Assembly: GCF_047496725.1 (NCBI RefSeq)
Contig: NC_132977.1
Location: 1,521,001 to 1,585,000 of the forward strand
Reading direction: 5' to 3'
DNA from: Anoplolepis gracilipes
Taxonomy: Eukaryota > Arthropoda > Insecta > Hymenoptera > Formicidae
Length of the DNA stretch: 64,000 nucleotides
Part shown: positions 62,633-64,000 of the stretch, piece by piece
How the letters are laid out: each line of letters opens with the position of its first letter
Position numbering within the stretch: the first letter of the stretch is position 1
Notes under the pieces: generated by a model
Told to the model about the DNA's origin: nothing
Databases searched by the model: none
What the model saw: the letters and a program-made list of their open reading frames with translations, nothing else
Position numbers and translations under genes: made by a program

Positions 62633-62750
62633 AGAAATAAGGGGGCAACGATATTCGCGTGTACATAAATTCTCGCGGCAGATAGGAATAAGTCGCAACA
62701 GGCCGGCGATACTTGAAGAATGGAGCAATAAAAGACGTTCTTCGTATACG
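62633..62750 (+). repeat. Diverged dispersed repeat, copy 1
   Basis: Ends with TTGAAGAATGGAGCAATAAA, then AGAC and CGTATACG. This is matched in the same order by 63431-63562. Upstream, AGAAATAAGGGG and AATAAGTCG also have counterparts. No open frame spans it convincingly. Confidence 0.6.
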
Positions 62751-63430
62751 GACCGGCGCGGCGACCGAACGCGCCGGAAATTACAACAATTAAGCGTTCA
62801 TTCTGCAAAAGTTACGAGGTACTTGTGAATCGAGAGCTCGGATTTTAGCGTGCCGTCGAAAGTTCTTCGCAGCTGCTCGCGTTAAAATATTATATACCAA
62901 CGACCGATGGAAAATAGAGAGAGAGAGAGAGAGCTGGCGAAATGCAAAGTTAACACATTTAAACGGATAGTATAAGCATTACTTAAATTATGAAAATTAA
63001 CATGATTCATAAGAAATCCGCTTGCATAAAAATATCAAATTGGCCATTAATTTAATTTATTAGCTGTTACGAATTTACATTCGGTACGATGCATAGCGTG
63101 CATCTTAATAAGGTATTATAGTGCACATAAATATAACTGAGCACATCCAGATACAACAGAGAAACTAAGAATTCTTTTTTCTTTTAATAATAGCAACGGG
63201 GAGGGGAGGACATTTGTGATCACTGAACATTTTTTCTGCAACAAAACGTGATATGTAACCCCATAAGAGAGAGAGAATTGATGTTCGTAATAAATTTATA
63301 ATATCCAACGAAAGAAAGGAAGATCTTGCGATGCCAGAGCACGCTGAACCCGTCCTTCTCCTACAGCTATTTTTACCGTGTCTCGGCGACCAGGGAAATT
63401 GAAAGCCGAGCGAGTCGCAGGTTGTATTAA

Positions 63431-63476
63431 AGAGAGATAAGGGGATTTATGCGAGTCCGCATTCGAATACGAATAG

Positions 63477-63508
<32 letters not shown>

Positions 63509-63562
63509 TAGTAGACCGGCGCGGTTGGAAGAATGGAGCAATAAAGGACTCCGACGTATACG
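63431..63562 (+). repeat. Diverged dispersed repeat, copy 2
   Basis: Carries AGAGATAAGGGG, AATAGGTCG, a CCGGCG word, GGAAGAATGGAGCAATAAAG, GAC and CGTATACG in the same order as 62633-62750. The (GTC)n array is inserted between the AATAGGTCG word and the core. Confidence 0.6.
63478..63509. repeat. (GTC)n trinucleotide, ~10 units
   Basis: Perfect trinucleotide array inside the second copy of the dispersed repeat and absent from the first, so it expanded after duplication. Confidence 0.95.
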
Positions 63563-64000
63563 CTTACGAGTCTGGCAGCGGTCTTTACGAGCGATTTTCA
63601 CGGGAGTAACGGTCGTCCGATAGAGAATTACGCCGGCGCGATCGGAGATCCTCTCTCGTGTTAATAGCGTACAAATCGGGCGGATTATATTATTCACCGT
63701 ACGCGACCGTATATGTATCGATACATCCCATCCCATGCCATGCCGGTGCTGAATGCGTGGCCCTCGCCTCTGTCCCCGAGATTTGCGACGATGCTGACTC
63801 GCCTTTTAAGTTTCGCTCGCGACTTCCGGAATTATTAACCCCGGTGAACCGAAGAACGTATAAATAAGCATCCAACAATTTTCTCTGATTCTGGATCTTT
63901 ACAAGCCGGTGTCTTTTTCCAATCAGAATTAACAATTACAAACAATTGATATTATTTCTTACATAAATAAATGTATCGCGTATTTTTTAAATCTGAAGTA

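Larger units (their letters stand above)
62751..64000. other. GC-rich blocks around an AT spacer
   Basis: GC-rich to 62880, AT-rich 62900-63300 with short GA runs, GC-rich 63300-63880, AT-rich at the end. The 146-aa minus-strand frame at 63296-63736 contains poly-Thr from a GTC array and is discounted. Confidence 0.4.

Noticed and set aside
63296..63736. 146-aa minus-strand frame with poly-Thr
   Set aside because: The poly-Thr is the (GTC)n array; no other features.
1..64000. tRNA, rRNA, snRNA, known microRNA, CRISPR or telomeric repeats
   Set aside because: I looked for B-box (GGTTCGA) contexts, common insect microRNA seeds, direct-repeat/spacer arrays and TTAGG arrays and found none that held up. 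A covariance-model search would be more sensitive than reading by eye.

Overview
This window reads as non-coding nuclear DNA from an insect, most likely a hymenopteran and possibly an ant. The reasons are indirect. CpG dinucleotides look abundant rather than depleted. Short CpG-rich blocks alternate with very AT-rich blocks. There are many long (GA)n/(CT)n, (AT)n, poly-A and GC-rich trinucleotide/hexanucleotide repeats. There is also a long-palindrome TA-flanked transposon of Tc1/mariner style. No bacterial operon structure is present. The species call is an inference from composition, not from a recognised gene.

I could not recognise a single protein-coding gene, tRNA, rRNA, snRNA or CRISPR array on either strand. 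The longest open frames owe their length to microsatellites (Ser-Leu, Arg-Glu, Asp-Gly, poly-Pro, poly-Arg, poly-Thr) or have the length expected by chance at this base composition. The window is therefore best described as a gene desert or the inside of a very long intron. It contains a few weak exon-like signals: a divergent pair of good splice donors around 48.86-49.32 kb, a possible 47-bp exon at 54.28 kb, and a globular-looking minus-strand frame at 44.1-44.4 kb.

Layout: the window is a mosaic. GC/CpG-rich islands lie roughly at 1.0-2.5, 3.6-4.3, 5.3-6.4, 9.8-10.4, 12.6-14.5, 16.2-17.9, 18.3-20.3, 21.1-22.4, 27.1-29.4, 32.5-33.8, 34.6-36.2, 37.5-38.4, 38.9-39.9, 40.9-42.7, 43.2-44.6, 44.8-47.3, 48.8-49.8, 50.2-51.6, 52.4-53.8, 54.2-54.9, 60.7-61.3 and 62.4-63.9 kb. 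They are separated by AT-rich spacers of about 0.2-1 kb. GA/CT microsatellites and GC hexamers sit mainly in or beside the islands; poly-A/T and AT tracts mark the spacers.

The best-supported discrete features are: an 802-bp almost completely palindromic Tc1/mariner-like MITE at 59707-60508 with a TA duplication; a recent tandem duplication of a ~391-bp unit at 10501-11286; a solo Tc1-like terminal repeat at 11309; four consecutive hairpins at 29043-29201; an old ~120-bp duplicated block at 62.63 and 63.43 kb; perfect or near-perfect palindromes at 16862, 30871 and 35560; and G-quadruplex-prone G tracts at 41.95 and 51.1 kb. With no gene in view, nothing can be said about gene cooperation. 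Regulatory roles for the islands are plausible but unproven.
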